A stretch of DNA of 64,000 nt from Pterobdella sp. o SKG-2022 (GCA_964035795.1 OZ038325.1:3102600-3166599); one strand, 5' to 3'; shown: positions 31,568-47,108, counted from the stretch's first letter. Notes: generated by a model from the sequence alone, not told the origin. Program-made: numbers and translations.

Positions 31568-31672
31568 GCAGTGATGATACAACAAGAACAACCACAAGCA
31601 CAACAACCACTCATCTACCTCTGAGCTATTGTGACAAGTATGCCACTTTTGAGGACCGCACTGTTAGTTTTG
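31568..31672 (+). CDS. Receptor exon: middle of the CUB domain
   Basis: The acceptor is cacatatag and the donor tttg|gtgagt, both phase 1 (2+102+1 nt). The exon encodes a Thr-rich stretch, then LPLSYCDKYATFEDRTVSF. The Tyr-Cys with the following KYATFED is the third CUB cysteine and strand (usual pattern C-KY--I-D). It is phase-compatible with 28706-29524 before it and 32293-32523 after it. The acceptor has a poor pyrimidine tract, so its 5' edge is the least certain part. Confidence 0.7.
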
Positions 31673-32292
31673 GTGAGTTTTGGAAGATTTGGTTGGGTGG
31701 TTGTATTGTGAAACAGTTGTTGGTGGTTGTGTTGTAGGACAGTTGTTGGTGGTGGTTGCATGAAGTAGTTTGAAGCTGTTATAAGATGGTCAATTGGTTA
31801 GTTGGTGGTGTTTTGAATGTTTTGAAAATTTTATCAAGTAGTTGGTGGAGTTTGAGGTAGGGGGGTAGGTATTGATGGAGTGCTGGGCAACGGTAACAGT
31901 ATAATGTTTATGATGTGATAGCAACTGAAACAATAACTATTTCAAAAATCCCATTTCTTAGTAACTCTAACAACTACCATCTAACCACTATCATCATCAT
32001 TATCAATAAGCACCGATGTCACACCCACAAATATCAATACTTTCACCACCCTTACCACACCATCACCACTACTATTAAAACACCCTTATCAGCATTATCA
32101 CTACAAGACCACCAACATAACCACCATTCCTTCACAACCACCATCAACCCCTCACAACCACCATCTTCTCATAACCACCATCCCTTCACAACCACCACCG
32201 TCCTCTCATAACCACCATTCCCTCACAACCACCATCCCTTCACAACCACCACCATCCTCTCACAACCACCATCCCCTCGCAACCACCACTAG
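31673..32292. other. Short intron with CAACCACCATC repeats
   Basis: A TTGGTGGT-rich left half is followed by imperfect caaccaccatcccctca units at about 32100-32290. These lead to the acceptor at 32291-32292. Confidence 0.6.
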
Positions 32293-32523
32293 GAGCATCC
32301 AGCAGCAACGACAGTCTTAGCGACAACAGCACAGAGATGCCACGAGAGAGGAAAGAAAGAGAGATCTTGAGTGATGTGGATGAGGGGGGGGCAAGGGTGT
32401 TGTGTGGCAAGAGGAGGGTAGAAGTTGCACATGCATTTCTGTCACGTAGTCACGAGGTTGCTGTGGTCATCGATAAGATATCCAACCTTAACCCTGGCTA
32501 CAAGTTCCTCATCAAATACCAAG
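32293..32523 (+). CDS. Receptor exon: end of the CUB domain
   Basis: The acceptor is ccactag and the donor caag|gtgggt, both phase 1 (2+228+1 nt). After a Ser/Asn and charged stretch the exon encodes [20 protein letters not shown], then HEVAVVID and [11 protein letters not shown]. This is the fourth CUB cysteine and the closing strands (usual pattern CG-----V-S-S--V-V-F-SD-----GF-I-Y). With the two previous exons it completes a four-cysteine CUB domain. It leaves in phase 1, matching the Sushi exon at 49763; no further domain was seen in the 17 kb between. Confidence 0.82.
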
Positions 32524-32532
32524 GTGGGTGGT

Positions 32533-32622
32533 AATGGATGGATGGATGGATGGATGGATGGATAGATGGATGGATGGATGGATGGATAGATGGATGGATG
32601 GATGGATGGATAGATGGATGAT
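32533..32622. repeat. (GGAT)n tract
   Basis: A ggatggat run with a few GATA units, starting ten bases after the CUB exon donor. Confidence 0.95.
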
Positions 32623-33685
32623 TGGATAAATGAAATTGTTTGGTAAATAAAAGTTTCAATTGGTTCGTGTGCAATTCTATATAAAGATCAGACTGAAAGA
32701 ATCATACAGGCATTTGAGTTGTGTAGGTTTGTGCTGAAGTGCCACTCATAACCCTGCACATTTGATGCATTTGTTGTTGTTTGAAAGATTAATTGTTTAA
32801 ATAAACAGTTTTTTGTTGGTGTAATTAGTTGCTAGTAGTTTTTTGGTTAGGTTATAAAGTTATATTATACTAATGGTAGCAGTGATAGCAGTAGTAGATG
32901 CTGTTGTTCTAGAGGAGATAGTGATGTTGAATGTAAAGTTTGAGGCAGCGAGCAATATGAAATTAGAGTACAGCTTGTCGTTGCAAAGAATAGAGAAGTT
33001 TGAAGAAAGAAAGAAGTTAAAAAGAAAAAGAAGAAAAATGAGAAAGATTTCAATAGCGAAAAAATAACGTGGATAAAAAAGTGTGAAAAAAGTTGATAAA
33101 AAAATGGAAAAAAGTTGTAAATTAGTGGTTGAAAAAATGTTAGGAAAGGGGAATGTGGAGGACGCTGTGAATAATGGCACTAGCGGAAATAGTTGGAAAA
33201 TTTTGCGCCAAACTTGAAGCCGACAGATTGAAAATTTTCATTTGATAAAAACTGTGGAAAGTATTTTTGAAATAAAAATCCCATCAGATTATACGTTGGA
33301 AATTAGGAGGTTTAACGCGGGATTGGAAATTATAAAACGTCACAAGAGAAAATGCATGTATGGAAAGAAAAAATTTAAAAGTAAAATCAAGTTTAATGCC
33401 TTGAATTTAAAAGTGAAAAGATTCAAAAATGTTTAAAAGTGAAAAGCTTCAAAACATTTAAAAGTAAAAAAAATTTAAAACAAAATGGCGGGTTAGATCT
33501 TGTTTGCATTTTTGTGTTTTATTGGATTTTGTTGCGTGAAATATTCTTTCTCAATATTTATCTGTTCATGTGTTGATCTGATTTTGTGTGTATGTGTTCA
33601 TATTGTTGTTTTTGTGTGTGTGTTCTTATTCATATGTTTTTTGTGTGTGTTCATATTTTTGGTGTTTTTGTGTGTGTGTTTTTAT

Positions 33686-33900
33686 TCTTATGTGTTTTAG
33701 TGTGTGTGTAGGTGTGTAATCATGTGTTGTGTGGGGTTTTTGTGTTTGTGTTATTAGTCTTATGTGTTTTAGTGTGTGTGTAGGTGTGTAATCATGTGTT
33801 GTGTGGGGTTTTTGTGTTTGTGTTATTAGTCTTATGTGTTTTAGTGTGTGTGTAGGTGTGTAATCATATGTTGTGTGGGGTTTTTGTGTGTGTGTTTTCA
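33686..33900. repeat. 72-bp minisatellite, three copies
   Basis: The landmark tctta recurs at 33686, 33758 and 33830, exactly 72 bp apart, within TG-rich sequence. The period is divisible by three, which creates an open frame on the minus strand that I do not regard as coding. Confidence 0.9.
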
Positions 33901-34689
33901 TTTGTTTGTCTGTTAATGTTCAATTTTTTCTACTATTTTGCTACTAGTTATAAGGCTCATTCATTTATTTTTGTTTTTTTTTTATTTTATTTCATACACA
34001 TGTAAGATTTTCAAGTGAGTATGTGTTTTTATGTATTTTCTGTTTTTCTTCTGTGTTTGTGCACGTGTGAGTGCATAGATATTCTTGATTTACATTTATA
34101 TATGTCTGTTTAGTTATACTTGTGTTCTTGTGTGTGGTTACGTATGTTATTTTGAGTTTTGTTGCTTGTCAGTGTGTTAATTTATGTGTTTTCTTTATGT
34201 AGGATGTATTGATTTTCAAGTTTTTATACACGCACACATATAAGTACAAAAAAAATGTAAAACACAAATATTCATGGTTAAAAGCTTAGAGATGTGATAT
34301 CTAGACGTTTTTTGTTTAAAAGGGGTCAAACTTATGTGCGTGTGCACGTGTCTATGTTTCAAGAGGGTCTTAGTGTATTTATGAAAGTTTCGCTTTATAC
34401 GTGTGATTATATATTTACATATGCATTCATATCCTTGTGCGTTTATCGATGAGTGCTCAAGATTTATGAATGTGTTAGAATTTTTGGCAATTGGTTGTTT
34501 ATGTATATTTCAAACCAAATCAATTATGAGTATGATTATACTGGCATTAACTTCAGTAGTTTCTAGACAACTGAATATTATGAACTATGGATGCAAAATA
34601 ACTAAATTGAATGTAATTTATATTTATGTATATTGCTAAAAGGTTTTATTCACATGTGTGTAAAATTTAAAAACATAAACACCCACACA

Positions 34690-34726
<37 letters not shown>

Positions 34727-35353
34727 GCACTCAAACATGCAAGTATATTATCAGGGATGTGTAAGAGCAAAGAAGCATAAAAGCGCAATTAAGAGCTACA
34801 ACATCTACTTCCTAATCCTCTTTTATCGCCCGTCCACATGCTTCACATCCCTAAGCCACGTTCACACACACAATTTGTTTTTTCAATTGCTGAATGCTTC
34901 AAAAGAAAAAGGGTTCAATAGAAGATGTTTGGTTTGGAGGATAGATGGATGGATTGATGGGCTGATAAATAAATGAATGAATAAATGTAGAGAATAAGGT
35001 GGGTGAGTTGAAGGATGGATGGAAGAATAGATAATTGGAATAATGAAATAATAAATTTATGGATGGATGAACCTATGGGAGAATAAATGAATGAATGAAA
35101 GAATGAAAGAAATGGTGAATAGAAAGATATAAATAAATGACTAGATGGATTAGTAAATTGATGGATGAATGTACATTTACAGTAAAGAATATGATGAATG
35201 AATAGATGAACAAAAAGATTAATAAATAGGTAGCCAATAAATTCATGAGTACATGTAAGGATGCATGCATGGAGCATGGATGAAGGGGTGGATGAATGAA
35301 TGGGTGATTGGATGGATAAATGGATGTTTGGATAGATGAGTGGATGGATAGAT

Positions 35354-35552
35354 GGGTGGATGGATGATGCATAATTAAGTGGGTAGATGGATGATGCATA
35401 ATTAAGTGGGTGGATGGATGATGCATAATTAAGTGGGTGGATGGATGATGCATAATTAAGTGGGTAGATGGATGATGCATAATTAAGTGGGTGGATGGAT
35501 GATGCATAATTAAGTGGGTGGATGGATGATGCATAATTAAGTGGGTGGATGG
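35354..35552. repeat. 27-bp minisatellite, seven copies plus a partial one
   Basis: Units begin at 35354, 35381, 35408, 35435, 35462, 35489 and 35516. Each contains gggtggatggatgatgc followed by ataattaagt. Two units carry gggtagatgg instead of gggtggatgg (35381 and 35462), spaced three units apart. Confidence 0.93.
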
Positions 35553-36450
35553 CAAAAAATTGATGAAAAAAACGATTTTAAAAAAATAATATAATATAAC
35601 AATAAAAATGAATTGAAACAGCAAAATGAAAAAAAAGCTTTTACGCAAAACTAAAAAACAACTAAAAATGACAAGAAGTTTCAAGGATTGATGTAAGGCT
35701 CAAAATACAAAATGCAACACAGTTTTAAGTTTCAATGTGAGATTCACCTCATTTCTATTTTCATCTGTCACTTATTTATGTATTTCGTTATATTGTCTTT
35801 CTATGTGAGTTTGCTTGTTTTTTTAGTTTATCTTGTCTTTTGTTTTTTTTTGTTGTTGTTTGTATGTTTGTTGGTTTGTTTGTTTATTTGGTTGTTTGTT
35901 TGGTTGTTGTTTGTTATTTTGTTTGTGTCATACTTTTTTTGTTATTTTTCAAAAATTATTTCAACGTTTGTTTTTTTTGCTATTCATATCATTTTCATTA
36001 TCTCGTTTTGTTGAGATTTAGACTCTAAACTGGGTAGTTTCAAAAACACATATATTGTGGCAGTTTTGAATAGGTGCAGGCTCACCAGGAATGGTGCCAG
36101 CTGTTTTGTTCTTTTTGTGTTAATCTTTTTCGGAATTCATTTTTGTTCCAAATTCTAGCATCTTTTTATAATAGTATATGAGTATTAAATAGCTAGAAAC
36201 AAAGTGACTAAAATTAATTATGATGAACTTCATCAGTATAGAACTACTTCATATTCAATATAATATTAATAATCATAACAATGATAATATAATTTTAATT
36301 CATAATGACAAAATATAATTATAAAAATATAGTTTCAAAAAACCCTCAACGCAGCTTTAAACCCTCTTCCACATTCTATTATGACTTCTTTCAAAAAAGT
36401 CTGCAACATCATCTGGGTAGATCTGAAAATTTTTTTCTTGTTTCATTTTA

Positions 36451-36584
<134 letters not shown>

Positions 36585-38196
36585 GTTTTTAGTGTCTTTT
36601 ATTGATCGATTTTTTTTATTCCATTTTTAACATGTTTTTTCAAAATTTCGTTAATCTTTATAGTATTTTTGTATATACTCACGCTAAAATACAAGCAAAA
36701 CAATAAAAAATGGAACAATAATCACAAACAATTACAAGCACAAACAACAACACTCAGATAAAACTGCAGCTAGGCGAAGTTTCTTGAAATCTTTATGTAG
36801 GCTTTTTGTTGATGGCTTTCGTTGAAATTTTGAAGTTTTCTTCCCACAGCCAATTAAAAATTAATACTTTTCACTTTTAACCGCTCGACCGCCAATTTTG
36901 TTTACATCCAAATTTAGTATTAAAAGACTTGATTTCTCCAAATTTTGAATACGAGACTATTTTAAACTTTTGTACTTATCCAACATGAGATTTTTTGAAA
37001 TAAATTATTATCAGCTTGTTACATTAGTTATTTTAAACATTTTGAACCATTTTCCAATTACAAAATTCAGCTTAAAACTTGTGAAAACTTAAAAATTTAA
37101 CGAAGGCCATTTTACCTTGTGCCTACACACACACACATGCAAACGCACACACACACAAAACATCATAAACTCAAACTAACATACACATAAAAAGACGCCC
37201 AAAACAAACATATGAACACAACCACACATAAAAACACACAACCACCCTCAAACACACTAAAACACTTAATTTTTGTCGATGTGTGTCTTCATACCCCTTT
37301 AATAGTGTCCAAGCTGTTTGCGAGGGTTTTTGATGTGTTTTTTATGACTAAAAGGTTGAAGGTCAGAGCAATGCGAAGACCATGTCAAGCGTGACGTCAT
37401 GAATTTTTCTGTCATTCTTTTTGTCACCATGAATGGATGGATGAATTAATTGATAGATGGATTGGTAAAGAGATAAAAAGATGAATGAATGAATAGATAG
37501 ATAGATGAATGGATGGATGAGTGAATGTATGTAAATATAATAGAAATGTGATATAGAGTGGATAAATGGATGGATTGAAGAACAAACAAGTGTGAAATAT
37601 ATGAATGTATGGATGAGTGCACAATTGGGTCATTGAAAAATGAATGAATGCATGGATGAATTTATAATAAATGATGCATGCATGACTGGATTCACAAATA
37701 AATGTATTAATAAATGAATGAATGGGTGGATGGAGAAGTGCATTAATGCATGGTTGAAAAATAGATGAGCATGGATGGATTTGTAAATGTTTGGGTGGAT
37801 AGATTTATGATTAAACGGTTAGATAAAGTAACAGATTAATACGTAAAAATATAAAATTATAAATAATTTTATTTAAGAGTTTTCAAATAAAAATAAATAA
37901 TTGAAAAGTAGATGCATGAAAATACATGAAGCCATGAATTTATAAATTCAAAAATGAAGGAATGGATGGTTGAATGAATGGATAATTAAATGGATGGATG
38001 GTTGAATGGTTGAAGGGACAAATGAATGGATGGATTGATAGTTGAATGGATAAATGAATGGATGGATGGGTAAGGATGAGAACGAACCAGCAGAGCAGGT
38101 GTATGTTGAATGAACGATGAACATGCCAAAATATCAATCAAGAACAAACAAAAGTGGCTTGAAATCAAATACACCATGAGGTCATAGAGGCCACGA

Positions 38197-38229
38197 TGAC
38201 GTAATAAGATTACGTCACTAATGACGTCA
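38197..38229. promoter_or_regulatory. Cluster of three CRE/ATF-like sites
   Basis: tgacgtaat (38197-38205), aag, attacgtca (38209-38217) forms a perfect 21-bp palindrome with a 3-nt centre. The full CRE octamer tgacgtca follows at 38222-38229. CREB/ATF bZIP dimers bind TGACGTCA and TGACGTAA. Use as an intronic enhancer is inferred from the motifs only. Confidence 0.45.
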
Positions 38230-39049
38230 TATTATGCAGCTATGATGCTTCTTTGCCTCTGTGATTGCCCTACGTGATAGTAGTAAGTATGATGAAAATG
38301 AAAAATGAAGAAAAGAGGAGGTGGAAGATGAGATGGATAACTAAGGTGTGAAGTAAAGAAAATGGAGCGAGATCATGGCGAAGATGATGAAGAAAAAGAT
38401 GAAAAAGAAAAAGTGGTGATGAAGAAATAAAGAAATGGTTGAAACATATGAAAAAGTACAAAGATGATTTGGTAGCTTTTATTTATAAGAAGCACCTAAG
38501 TTCATTTTGTTATGCCTTCGATTGTGCCCAAGGGGAAATGCCGCCTCTATTATATTTTCTCTTCTTCTTTTTCTATTTTTTTTTTTTTTTTTTTCATTTT
38601 TTTTCTCTTCCTTCTTTTGCCCTCGTCATATTACGCCATTTTGAGTGAGCATCCATGCATGTAATTCACACCCTTGACCCTCGACATTTATAATAAGATA
38701 AAAAAAAAATAAGCACCCACAATAAAAATAATCACAATAAAAAAAAGCTATTAATATTGATTTGAAATGCTGAAAATATTTTTTTCAAATTGAGCAACGG
38801 TTCTTCAAGACCTAATGACAAATACAAAAAAGAGTGATCGTGTTATGACATCAACCAAATTTTGAAATTCATTTAAATTGAATTTTTTTTTAAATTTCAA
38901 CAAATAAGCGCTTGAACAAACAATAACTCTAGCGTCACACACAACAACGTCTGGTTGAAACATTCAAACACAACCTTTAAACAACTAATTTTCCATCTAT
39001 CTTTTTTATGAACTAATGTTTCATCTATCAATCTTATAAAATTTTTTAG

Positions 39050-39762
39050 TTAAAAAAATGGATGATGATTTCAAGTCTGACCCTAAGTACGTACGAGCCA
39101 GGTCATCTCCCCGTTTGAGATGGGCTGATGCCAAAGGAAGTTCTTTGGGAATTTCCAAGATCAGATACTTCGACCTGCTCGAACCTCCTAGTTTAGTCAG
39201 TGAGTCAGTCAGCAGCTCTTCTCGATTTTCGCACTCAAAGCCATCAGCCAGAAAGATTCTCAAAAAGAGGTCAACACCATTTTCCTTCCCTACGAGACAA
39301 CGATTGAGGGCCAGCTCGTTCAGTGATGTTCCTATTGATTGGGACCTGGTTGAAACACAACCTAAAGTCTTTATATCACGAAACGATTCTATTGAAGCTA
39401 GAATAAGAAAAAGAAGTGATAGGCAAATTAAGAAAGCAAAAAGTGAAGAAGCAGGAGATAGGTTGGATGGTATAGACCCAAACTTGCGAAACGATCCAAT
39501 GTTAGATAGAGAGATAGAGGACGTGTGGTGTGAACTAAGAAGAAACAAGGAGCTTCTGGATGTGTTGAGCAGTGGAAGAACTGTCAAAGCTTGGCACCCT
39601 CGTTTCGAAATTGATTATGAGCCTAAAATGTTAGATCTCTTGTTGAGTGAGAATGAAAAAGAAAGAATTTCGGGTGTCAAGATTCCTAAGAAAAAATGGG
39701 TTTATATCCTGCATTATGACAAAAACAACGAATTACAACATTCAATACAACGCAAAGATTGA
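39050..39762 (+). CDS. Unrecognised 234-aa open frame, a single-exon gene or a terminal exon
   Basis: The frame from ATG 39058 to the stop at 39760-39762 has mixed codon content unlike the surrounding repeats. It encodes a charged, Ser-rich, probably intracellular protein with no signal peptide or membrane segment. Near the N-terminus SPRLRWADAKGSSLGISKIRYF is split as SPRLRWADAKGSSLG and ISKIRYF. It resembles the R-V-x-F-AD--G--L---R-F motif seen in PP1-targeting subunits, but with Leu and Trp at the key positions. A likely helical segment (IEDVWCELRRNKELLDVL) follows near residue 150. An acceptor-like ttttttag ends at 39049 in phase 1, so this could also be a last exon. It lies in the receptor's CUB-Sushi intron. 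I do not recognise its function. Confidence 0.5.
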
Positions 39763-39959
39763 TTCGATGTTAAATTCACTTTTAATGATTAAAAAGTTTT
39801 CAAAACCATTGAATATTGTCTTTTGAAGATTTTCATATAAGAACTTGTTGATGGAATCATATAGCTAACTATCACAAGTATTACAAGCCTTTTAATGACT
39901 GGTTTCAAATAATTTTTTGAGCACTTTTTCAGTAGTTTTTTGATGTAATTGTGAAGTCT

Positions 39960-40260
39960 GAGACATCATAACTCTAATTGAATTAGCAGTGGTGGGATGG
40001 TAAAACATGACTTAACTCAGATTAACTTATGTTTTTGAAGTTTTGCTATAAGCTTAGTTTTCCCAAGCAGCAATTTCATCAATACACTTTGACATTTTAT
40101 CTTGCAAGTTCATTGACGCATCAACTGGGCAATGCCCATATAATTGAGTGTCGTCGGCATATTGATGAATTTGTAAGAAGTTGCAATCTTTTGCAAGTCA
40201 AAGCTGTATTAAGTGAGGAAGAGGGGTCTTTGAACAGAATTGTGTGATATTAGAATCGCA
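39960..40260 (-). mobile_element. Relic of a LINE reverse transcriptase (CR1-like)
   Basis: Read on the minus strand, 40190-40060 gives QIHQYADDTQLYGHCPVDAS and SKCIDEIAAWEN. This is the catalytic YADD box and the following helix of a CR1/jockey-type RT. Upstream, SVQRPLFLT is a decayed form of the S-V-L-G-P-LLF motif. Downstream, VMFYHPTTAN resembles the K-TE-M-F segment. Stops and frameshifts interrupt it. Its limits are uncertain. Confidence 0.6.
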
Positions 40261-41960
40261 AATACTCTGATATGTTATGGATTTTGACATTAGGTGATCT
40301 AGGTGACAAATATCTAACCGTTCATTTTGAGTTGAACTATTTAAATTTAACGTGTCTTTTGAATGATTAGTTTGAAATTAAGTAAGTTGACCATTTGATC
40401 GGCCCTGTCTGTTTATTTCAGTTTGAAAACGCATCCTGAAACAATCAACACAATGGAAAAGATAAGATAATTCAAATTAAGTTTATCAATATTTAAAAAA
40501 ACAAGCATTCTCCATGCAATAAAAAGCTGTTCCTATTTAATATCATGCAGTTCTAGTTATTGAACTTTTTATAATAGAAAAAGTTTTCTAGAGAGAAAAA
40601 TTTAAATTTAGCGAGAGATGGAAGATGTGCAATAAAGGATATTAACAAGAAACCATTGAGTGAGAGAAAAAAATGAAAACTCTGGGTAAGCCGAGAAGCA
40701 AAAATCTGAAAAGTTTTGAAGTAGATCCATAATAATAATAAATGCAACAGCCCCAAAATCTTTAGCAAAAAAAAAAACACGAAAAATTGAGCTTGTATTT
40801 TCAAGGTTGAGAATATAAGATCTTTTATGTCACAGTATGAATAACATTCAATAGAAAATGCGCTTCATAGCTCATTAAACTTTGAAACGACTTGAGGTCA
40901 GCGTGTGGGTCTCAACCAGCCCATTTACCTTATGGAAATCTTTTTGAGCTTTGTATATAACAAAGTAATTGATATGATTATAGTGGTATATATTATGAAT
41001 AGGGCTTTATGAAAACATTATATGGCTCATGTTATTAATTTATATATTCATATATATACTTGATTAATTATAAATTTGAATATTAATATCTTCAAATATA
41101 TAATTAGTCTTTAAAATTTTGTAAAATATATTTGTTTCAAAGGTAGAGCATTAGACTAATTATTTAAAGTTACCGGCTTCGATCCCATGTGGGCCGACGA
41201 TTAGCACCTGTTCCACAGTGTGTTTTTGCTACATTAAATTTGTAGCAAGTGCTTTGATCTATAAGGAAAAGTGCTTTATAAATACCGCATTATATTTAGG
41301 AACATAATAATACCAAAGTACTAATGACAATATGAATATGAAACAAAGACATTTAACAATGCTCAGCAAAAAAATAAAAATAAATGTTAAAAATATAATA
41401 TTAATAAAAATAATAAACAAGATGAACCATGAAATAATAGAAGAATAATATAGCAAAAACAAAGATAATTAAACAAGATGGTATTGATGTCTTGTTGAAA
41501 AATGATAATACAAAAAGAATTGAAAACTAAGGAGCAAAAATAGTGGTAAAAGTGATAAAAAAACAGCGCTAGAGCAAAACTAATGGTTAGAAGTACATTG
41601 ATGGTTCTTATGGAGAAGAATTAAATGCATTGCGCATGTCCACAGGGAAAATGAAAAGAAATATAATTGCTATGATGATTGGAGAAATAATACTATTTAT
41701 TGAGATTTTTCTATTTATTGCTGTAATTGGTTTTTATATTACTACGGTTCATGTATTAAAATAATAATAACAATAATAATAATAGTTATTATTATTTTTA
41801 TTGAATTATTATCATACATTATTGTTCGTATTTATTTTCAGTAGTATTTTTATGAATATTCTGCAAAAAAAGATTTTTTAATCAAAAAAAAATTCATTCT
41901 CGTTTTTAATATAAGAAAACAATTTTCTTATTTTTCATAATCACTTTTCAGTTTGATGAA
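40261..41960. other. AT-rich sequence apart from the SINE
   Basis: Besides the SINE at 41135-41305 I see no gene here. An (AAT)-type stretch lies at 41760-41800. Confidence 0.5.
41135..41305 (+). mobile_element. tRNA-derived SINE
   Basis: The head ggtagagcattagactaat resembles a tRNA A-box and anticodon arm. ggcttcgatccc is a B-box with one mismatch from GGTTCGANTCC. The body runs to a tail aagtgctttataaataccgc, a form common in animal SINEs. The tRNA arms no longer pair well, so it is not a working tRNA. The exact ends and family are not determined. Confidence 0.6.
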
Positions 41961-41962
41961 TG

Positions 41963-41985
41963 CAATTGTTCTAAATTCTTATATG
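41963..41985. repeat. Left copy of the 23-bp target-site duplication of LINE H
   Basis: The sequence caattgttctaaattcttatatg recurs at 43457-43479 with one mismatch (g to t at the sixth base). The two copies bracket LINE H exactly. Confidence 0.85.
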
Positions 41986-43456
41986 TGGCATCTTTCAGTC
42001 GTAGACTATGGAATTGCGCCTGTTCAAGAACTTTTCGTGCACCGTCTGTTGTGGCTGTAGAGGCCGATCTTTGATTTGTAGTGTCGGCCAGAGTTTAGGC
42101 AAGTGAAGACTGGTGCGTTGTTTTGTTGTTTGACGGATGTGTGCTGGCTGGCTTTCCTCTGAAGTCTTTTAACTGCTGCTTGTTCAGCCATTTTCCTTTA
42201 CCATAAAACAGTCCCTTGAATACTGTAGACTTCCAGGTTGATCTGTTTGCAGCAAGTTTCTCCCAGTTGTCTGTGTCTATAACACATGCCTTCATGTCAC
42301 GCTTGCAAACATCCATGAAGCGAAGGTGTGGACGACCTTTTTTGCGCTTGCCTGTTGTGAGTTCGCTGTACAATAGGTCTTTCGGTATGCGTCCATCATC
42401 CATTCTATGCACATGGACTATCCAGCGAAGGCGCCTTTGCCGAAAGAAGGTGTACATGGAGGGTATGTCTGCCTTGGCGAGGACTTCGGTGTTGGTGACT
42501 TTGTTCTGCCAGGTGATACAAAGGATTCTGCGCAGGCACCTCATATGGATGGTTTAAAGTCTCCTTTCCTGATGCGCATAGTTCGCCCAAGATTCGCTGC
42601 CGTAAAGCAGGGTACTGATGACACAGGCCCGGTAGACTTTGACTTTGGTGGTGATAGTAAGATGTTTGTAATCCCAAACCCGCTTGGTGAGCTTAGCCAG
42701 AGTCTTTTCCAATGCGTTTGCTGAGCTCTGTATCCAGCGATAGCGAGTCTGTTGTTGTTGAGCCTGAATATTGGAACTGGTTGACAACATCCAGTTCTTT
42801 CTCGTTTATTCTGATGGTAGGTGGCATTGGTATTCCTTGGCCCATTACCTGAGTCTTCTTTAAACTAATGGTCAGACTGAACAGATCACAGTTTGACAAA
42901 CGGTCCATTAGTCGCTGCAAACCATTCTGAGTATGAGAGGCAATAGCTGCGTCGTCTGCAAAAAGCAAGTCTCTGACTGTGACTTTGCTTATCTTCGACT
43001 TAGAGCGTAGACGAGCGATGTTGAAGAGGCGGTCATCTGTTCTTGTGTGGAAATAGACACCGTCGCTTGATATTCTAAATGCGTGCTTCAGTAGCAAAGC
43101 AAAGAAAATGCCAAAAAGGGTGGGTGCAAGTACGCAACCTTGTTTCATACCGCTCTTAATTCCAAATGCGTTTGAGATGTCGCTGACAAACTGTACGGTA
43201 CTCAGCATGCCGTCGTGAAAAGACCTAATCAGACTCAACAACTTTGGTGGGCAGCCAATGATGGGCAGCATTTTGAAGAGACCATCTCTACTGAGTAGGT
43301 CAAACGCTTTAGTCAAGTCAATGAAAGCAAGGTACAGTGGTTGGTTTTGTTCTCGGCATTTTTCTTGTAGTTGGCGTAGAGAGAAAATCATGTCAACAGT
43401 CGACTTTTTTGAATTGAAACCACATTGCGATTCCAAGTATATTCTCTCTGCCAGTA
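41986..43456 (-). mobile_element. LINE H: 5'-truncated LINE with target-site duplication
   Basis: On the minus strand the copy starts inside RT (LESQCGFNSKKSTVDMIF). It continues with AFIDLTKAFDLLSRDGLF, SGMKQGCVLAPTLF and FADDAAIASHT (about 42960). Frameshifts near 42700 and 42550 lead to LLYGSESWANYAHQ and then a C-terminal segment MRCLRRILCITWQ ... RRLRWIVHVHRM. No C2H2 finger is evident before the 3' end near 41990. Related proteins in the window (LINE D, LINE E) show the same motif order. The 23-bp direct repeat at both ends proves insertion by target-primed reverse transcription. Unlike LINEs B, D, F and I it is not in a microsatellite. Confidence 0.87.
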
Positions 43457-43479
43457 CAATTTTTCTAAATTCTTATATG
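43457..43479. repeat. Right copy of the 23-bp target-site duplication of LINE H
   Basis: caatttttctaaattcttatatg, matching 41963-41985 in 22 of 23 bases. Confidence 0.85.
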
Positions 43480-44238
43480 CATCTCATTATATTCCTTATG
43501 TACGTTTCTTCGTTTCTTTAGTGCACAGGAGCGATTGAAAAGGGAAAATAACCAATGAAAAAACAATAGTAACTTTATCATTATCAAGAAATAGCTATAT
43601 AAAATAAAGGAAGTGAATTTGTTTAAGGCATTTACAAAAAATGGCTTTTTTGTCTCGTAAAGCCTGCAAGGGCGGGTTATTGGGGAAATAAGAAAAGGAT
43701 GATGAGGAAGAAGATGGAAATGAGATTGAGAAAAAAAAATAAAGTAAGAAATGAAAAGTAAAAAAAAAGAAAGAAGAGAAGGAAAATTTATGGAAGATTA
43801 GAATGATGATAGTGACTGTGATGTTGAGAATGTGAATGAAAAGTTCATAACAATGATAAAGCTATTGTTTGTGATGATGAGATGGTGTAGTGATGATTAT
43901 GGAGATGATGTGGTGAGGATGATAATGAGGAAGATAGTGCTGATGGAGGCATGATGGAAATAATGATGATAATGATCATGATGATCATGATAATGAGGCA
44001 GATAGTGATGATGGATTGATGATGATGAGGATGATAATGAGGCAGATAGTGATGATGATGATAATGAGGTAGATAGTGATGATGGAGTGATGATGTTTAT
44101 GACAGTGATGGTGGTTGTGATGATAAGGATAAGGATGATGATGATGGTGATGATAGTGATGTTGATGTTGAATATAACGAGTGTTTACTGCGGGCTTTTA
44201 AACGAGTAAAGATCATTATTGGTTATATTTGCGCCTCA
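43480..44238. repeat. Spacer with degenerate GATGAT repeat field
   Basis: The left part (43480-43790) is ordinary A-rich sequence. From about 43800 to 44170 imperfect gatgatgatgaggatgataatgaggcagatagt units repeat. No gene is seen. Confidence 0.75.

Positions 44239-47108
<2,870 letters not shown>

Noticed and set aside
32873..33436. Lys-rich short frames in the CUB-Sushi intron
   Set aside because: A-rich low-complexity sequence with no motif and no convincing splice sites.
38230..38285. Exon-like stretch between attatgcag and a perfect gtaagt donor
   Set aside because: All three frames contain stops, so it cannot be an internal coding exon. A non-coding exon remains possible.
41135..41190. 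Second tRNA gene
   Set aside because: A- and B-box-like sequence is present, but acceptor and anticodon stems do not pair. The downstream body and tail mark it as a SINE.
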